A DNA stretch of 64,000 nt from Bacteroidaceae bacterium (lineage in GTDB: Bacteria; Bacteroidota; Bacteroidia; Bacteroidales; Bacteroidaceae): NCBI GenBank assembly GCA_017615835.1, contig JAFZZI010000001.1, forward strand, positions 50,933 to 114,932, in the 5' to 3' direction. Within the stretch, counting starts at the first letter, position 1; every line of letters starts with the position of its first letter. The position numbers were made by a program, and so were the translations under genes. Positions 61,325 to 64,000 of this stretch are shown one piece after another. Under the pieces are notes generated by a model. It was given only the letters and a program-made list of their open reading frames with translations, made no database searches and was not told where the DNA came from.

Positions 61325-62559
61325 CCGACAACAAAGGCGGAAACAGGTCACAGGTGCTAATGCTCTATGCTGCCACCCTCATAGGGGTGGTTCTTGGTTT
61401 TGCTGCTTCTGTTATCAATACCCGATTTCTTCCGAAAGAGGACTATGGTGATGTCAGGTATGTCCAGAACCTCATACAACTCGTTTCATGGGTTCTCCTG
61501 TTTGGATATTTCTTCTCGGGCAGCAGACTTTTGGCCGTTACAGATGACAATTACATAAGACGGAAGATAAGAGGAGCACTGGTTATCATCCTCATTGCTT
61601 GTATCTTAACATTGGCGGCCGCGACGGCTGTTTTCGGTTTGGCGCACTTCCGCAATTCTGTTGTGTCACGCCTCTTCTTTCTTTCAGTGCCTGTGTCAAT
61701 GTATCCTCTCCTTATAAATTACATAAACACTACAGCCCAGGGTGACAACCATATAGTACGTTTGTCACTTGCCAAGGTACTTCCACCCCTGCTGTATATT
61801 GCCATAGCATGGTATGTGTATGACAGTACTGGAGCTACTTCATCAAAAATGATTCTGCTTCAGTGGGGGCTTTATTCATTTGTCCTGACCTTGATAGTCA
61901 TCTCGACGTGCCCCGCCTTCTCAGGATTGAAGTCTGTATTTAAGGAACTAAATCGTGAAAACCGTGAGTATGGCATACACCTGTATCTCGGTTCGCTTGC
62001 AATGGTTGCAACAGCTTATGTCGGCGGATGGACTATCGGGTTGTTCGGTGAAGACAACGTCAATGTTGGTTTTTACACTCTTGCACTGACACTGACGACA
62101 CCCTTGTCATATCTGCCTGGAATAATAGGGACTGCATATTTTCGTGCATTTGCAAGCCAGAATCATATACCACGCAAGGTAATGGTCAGCACGATTGTTA
62201 TAACCGCTGCCAGTTGCGCTATGTTCGTCATTATCGTCGGCCCTCTGGTGAAGTTCTTCTATCCTGTTGAATACGCTCCTGTCAGTAAGTATGCCTCACT
62301 TCTTTCAATAGGCTTCTGTATTCATGGAGTAGGCGACATGCTAAACCGTTACCTGGGTTCACACGGAAAGGGCATCGGCATTCGCAACAGCAGCATTGCA
62401 TGCGGACTGTTCAAAATCATCGGATTCTTTCTGCTGGTGTGGCTGTGGGACATCAGTGGCGCAATCATAACCAATCTGCTAGGCTCGTGCATCTACACAA
62501 CGAGCCTGTGGATATACTACAGAAAAACAATCAGCGAATATTCAGGACAAGCGTCCTGA
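61321..62559 (+). CDS. Wzx-like polysaccharide flippase
   Basis: 412 aa with 12 or more hydrophobic helices; starts with YAATLIGVVLGFAASVINTRF and an early EDYGDVRYVQN loop typical of the polysaccharide biosynthesis/MATE-related flippases. It moves the lipid-linked unit across the inner membrane. Translationally coupled to the acyltransferase. Its last 29 bp overlap the opposed GT4 gene. Confidence 0.85.
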   Translation: MTDNKGGNRSQVLMLYAATLIGVVLGFAASVINTRFLPKEDYGDVRYVQNLIQLVSWVLLFGYFFSGSRLLAVTDDNYIRRKIRGALVIILIACILTLAAATAVFGLAHFRNSVVSRLFFLSVPVSMYPLLINYINTTAQGDNHIVRLSLAKVLPPLLYIAIAWYVYDSTGATSSKMILLQWGLYSFVLTLIVISTCPAFSGLKSVFKELNRENREYGIHLYLGSLAMVATAYVGGWTIGLFGEDNVNVGFYTLALTLTTPLSYLPGIIGTAYFRAFASQNHIPRKVMVSTIVITAASCAMFVIIVGPLVKFFYPVEYAPVSKYASLLSIGFCIHGVGDMLNRYLGSHGKGIGIRNSSIACGLFKIIGFFLLVWLWDISGAIITNLLGSCIYTTSLWIYYRKTISEYSGQAS

Positions 62560-63580
62560 TAATGTTCTGTGGCTTGAACTCATGCGCCTTTTTGAGACAA
62601 GCGGGCTTCAGCGAATAGACAATGTCCGGATTTCCGGCAATTTTTTCCAACTCCCTTTCAAGAGCCTCATTGTCACCGAACGGATAGCTGATTCCGTTAA
62701 CGCCTTCATCCACCACATCGTCGAAACTCTCCCAGTGGACAGAGAGTGCCGGAAGTCCGGCTGCAAAGGCGTCAATGATTGTTCCGGGCACACCTTCCGT
62801 ATAGAAACGCGACGGAAAGATCAGCAGAAAGAAGTCTTTAAGCGTGTTGACACTGTTTTCTGATGCAACCGGTCCTCCATATCTGATATACTCGGGAAAA
62901 TCGCGGCTAGTCCTGTTGAACCATTCATCCTCTCCACGGAAGATGGGCCCGAAAATGTCCAGGGTAAAGACCGTTTCGCCATGTCTGTCATTAATCCTTC
63001 GGATGACACTCACAATATCGTCAATTCCTTTTTGCCTCATCACCCTTGAGAAAGTGCATAGCTTCAGAGGGGTGACGTTGCGCGATGGGAACTCGTCTTC
63101 CGATATTATCCTGATATCTTTGCAGTTGGGCATCAGTTGCACGTTGTGGTATCCTCGCTCGTTCAAGGCTTTCAGCATTGTCTGTGTCTCTGCATACATA
63201 TAATCAACATGCTTCAGGCTCAGAGCCAGATATTTCTTGCTGTCGATGAATGTCGGCAACCAGGCTCCTATGATGGCATAATGGACTGTAGTCTTATGTC
63301 CCAGAATACTGTAAAGGGCCAGCAGTGACACCATCACCCTAACCCCCTTGTATGCAGGCAGAATCACAAGGTTGTCGCACTGCCCAATTATCCTCCACAA
63401 TTGAAAAGGCATCCGGAACAGTGTCTTCCAACGGTTTCCGGTATCTTCAAGCATCACCTGATCCTTGCCGAATTCATTGATCAGTTGTTCAGTGATTATC
63501 TTGGTCTTTATGGTCTGTCCGTTCAGTAGTTCCTTACCGAAAGCGAAATGCCCATATACACAAATCCTTTTGCGTGCCAT
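62531..63580 (-). CDS. Family 4 glycosyltransferase, opposed to the polysaccharide operon
   Basis: 349 aa from the ATG at 63580 (MARKRICVYGHFAFG). GT-B fold with a GT4 C-terminal half: LCTFSRVMRQKGIDDIVSVI and the donor-site segment FPSRFYTEGVPGTIIDAFAAG with E-x7-E-like spacing altered to E...D. A longer frame to 63640 adds 20 unconserved residues. It belongs in function to the surface-glycan locus but lies on the other strand and overlaps wzx by 29 bp tail to tail. Confidence 0.85.
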   Translation of the reverse strand: MARKRICVYGHFAFGKELLNGQTIKTKIITEQLINEFGKDQVMLEDTGNRWKTLFRMPFQLWRIIGQCDNLVILPAYKGVRVMVSLLALYSILGHKTTVHYAIIGAWLPTFIDSKKYLALSLKHVDYMYAETQTMLKALNERGYHNVQLMPNCKDIRIISEDEFPSRNVTPLKLCTFSRVMRQKGIDDIVSVIRRINDRHGETVFTLDIFGPIFRGEDEWFNRTSRDFPEYIRYGGPVASENSVNTLKDFFLLIFPSRFYTEGVPGTIIDAFAAGLPALSVHWESFDDVVDEGVNGISYPFGDNEALERELEKIAGNPDIVYSLKPACLKKAHEFKPQNIIRTLVLNIR

Positions 63581-63721
63581 ATCTTGAAAAGCCGATGCGA
63601 ATATACTGCTTATTTTCGACAATCCGCACCGGCCGCTCAATATTTGTACCTAATGGTGGGCTGTTTCATGGTTAACATAATTTAACAAATAGGGGGGGTG
63701 AATTTTATAGAAAATTTCATA

Positions 63722-63729
63722 TACATTTG
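63722..63729 (+). promoter_or_regulatory. -7 element for last gene
   Basis: TACATTTG, 76 nt upstream of the ATG at 63806. No clear -33 element. Confidence 0.45.
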
Positions 63730-63805
63730 CATAACAGACTTTCTGTCATACAAGTTATTGACCTTTTCACTTACCCGGACCTAAACATAGTAACCCCCAT
63801 ATTTC

Positions 63806-64000
63806 ATGAAGAGATTAATATTCCTGTCGGGCATTCTGCTGCTGTCGTTGCCTCTATTAGCCCAGAACACCCTGACAATCCACCAGAAGGACGGTCAGCA
63901 GTTCAGTTTCGGTTTCTCCGAGAAGCCAGTCATCACCTATACCGAGAACGAGATGGTGCTGACTACCACCAGGACAACCGTGAAGTATCCCTTGTCGTCC
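63806..64000 (+). CDS. Secreted protein, truncated by window edge
   Basis: First 65 codons of a gene that runs out of the window. The signal peptide is MKRLIFLSGILLLSL ending LLAQ. The mature start (TLTIHQKDGQQFSFGFSEKP, then TYTENEMVLTTT) resembles a short beta-rich N-terminal segment common to many Bacteroidales secreted proteins. Function cannot be told from this part. Confidence 0.75.
   Translation, partial: MKRLIFLSGILLLSLPLLAQNTLTIHQKDGQQFSFGFSEKPVITYTENEMVLTTTRTTVKYPLSS

Overview
The window looks like a chromosomal segment of a Bacteroidales bacterium, probably Prevotella- or Bacteroides-like and from a gut or rumen. The reasons are: Bacteroidetes-type promoters (TTTG, about 19 nt, TAnnTTTG) upstream of many genes; no evident Shine-Dalgarno sequences; many secreted or lipoprotein glycan-degrading enzymes; outer-membrane beta-barrels and an N-terminal CarboxypepD-like/TonB-receptor-like protein; and the purF(long)-carA-carB gene order. 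I see no phage, IS element or CRISPR array. The taxonomic call is inference.

Layout. Bases 1-19343 hold a plant cell wall (arabinoxylan-type) degradation set: a truncated CE1 esterase, a GH51 arabinofuranosidase, a second CE1 esterase, then GH31, GH43 and GH3. Between them are an MBL-fold protein, an orphan sugar-binding lipoprotein, a secreted nuclease, an EF-G paralogue, CstA and a small beta-barrel. No SusC/SusD pair is present. Bases 19416-24455 are housekeeping: a GMP synthase that lacks its glutaminase domain, Xaa-Pro aminopeptidase, a Gfo/Idh/MocA oxidoreductase, MntP and a Na+/Ca2+ exchanger. A strongly structured, apparently non-coding element lies at about 24600-24768. Bases 24992-36487 hold a clostripain-like peptidase plus GH3 lipoprotein operon, two outer-membrane/periplasmic genes, a Dcp-like peptidase with an SDR, MalQ and a BASS transporter. 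Bases 36475-42804 hold a large outer-membrane protein, a phosphopantetheinyl transferase, an SGNH acetylesterase, MgtC, a small porin-like barrel and a reverse rubrerythrin, followed by tRNA-Thr(CGU).

Bases 43194-49562 form the purF-carA-carB operon, preceded by a leader with an internal terminator. CarA has lost the catalytic cysteine of its glutaminase site. Together with the GATase-less GuaA, this suggests that two nucleotide-synthesis enzymes here run on free ammonia, or on a partner glutaminase elsewhere. The carB stop codon sits inside an inverted duplication that has been copied into a 110-bp tandem repeat, followed by other short repeats and a Z-DNA-like palindrome.

Bases 50301-53874 hold a small lipoprotein, a GH10 xylanase and a cytoplasmic GH13 amylase translationally coupled to fabD. 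From 54967 on is a surface-polysaccharide locus: Wza-like exporter, Wzz, Wzy-like polymerase, GT2, acyltransferase, Wzx, an opposed GT4, and the start of a further secreted protein at the window edge.
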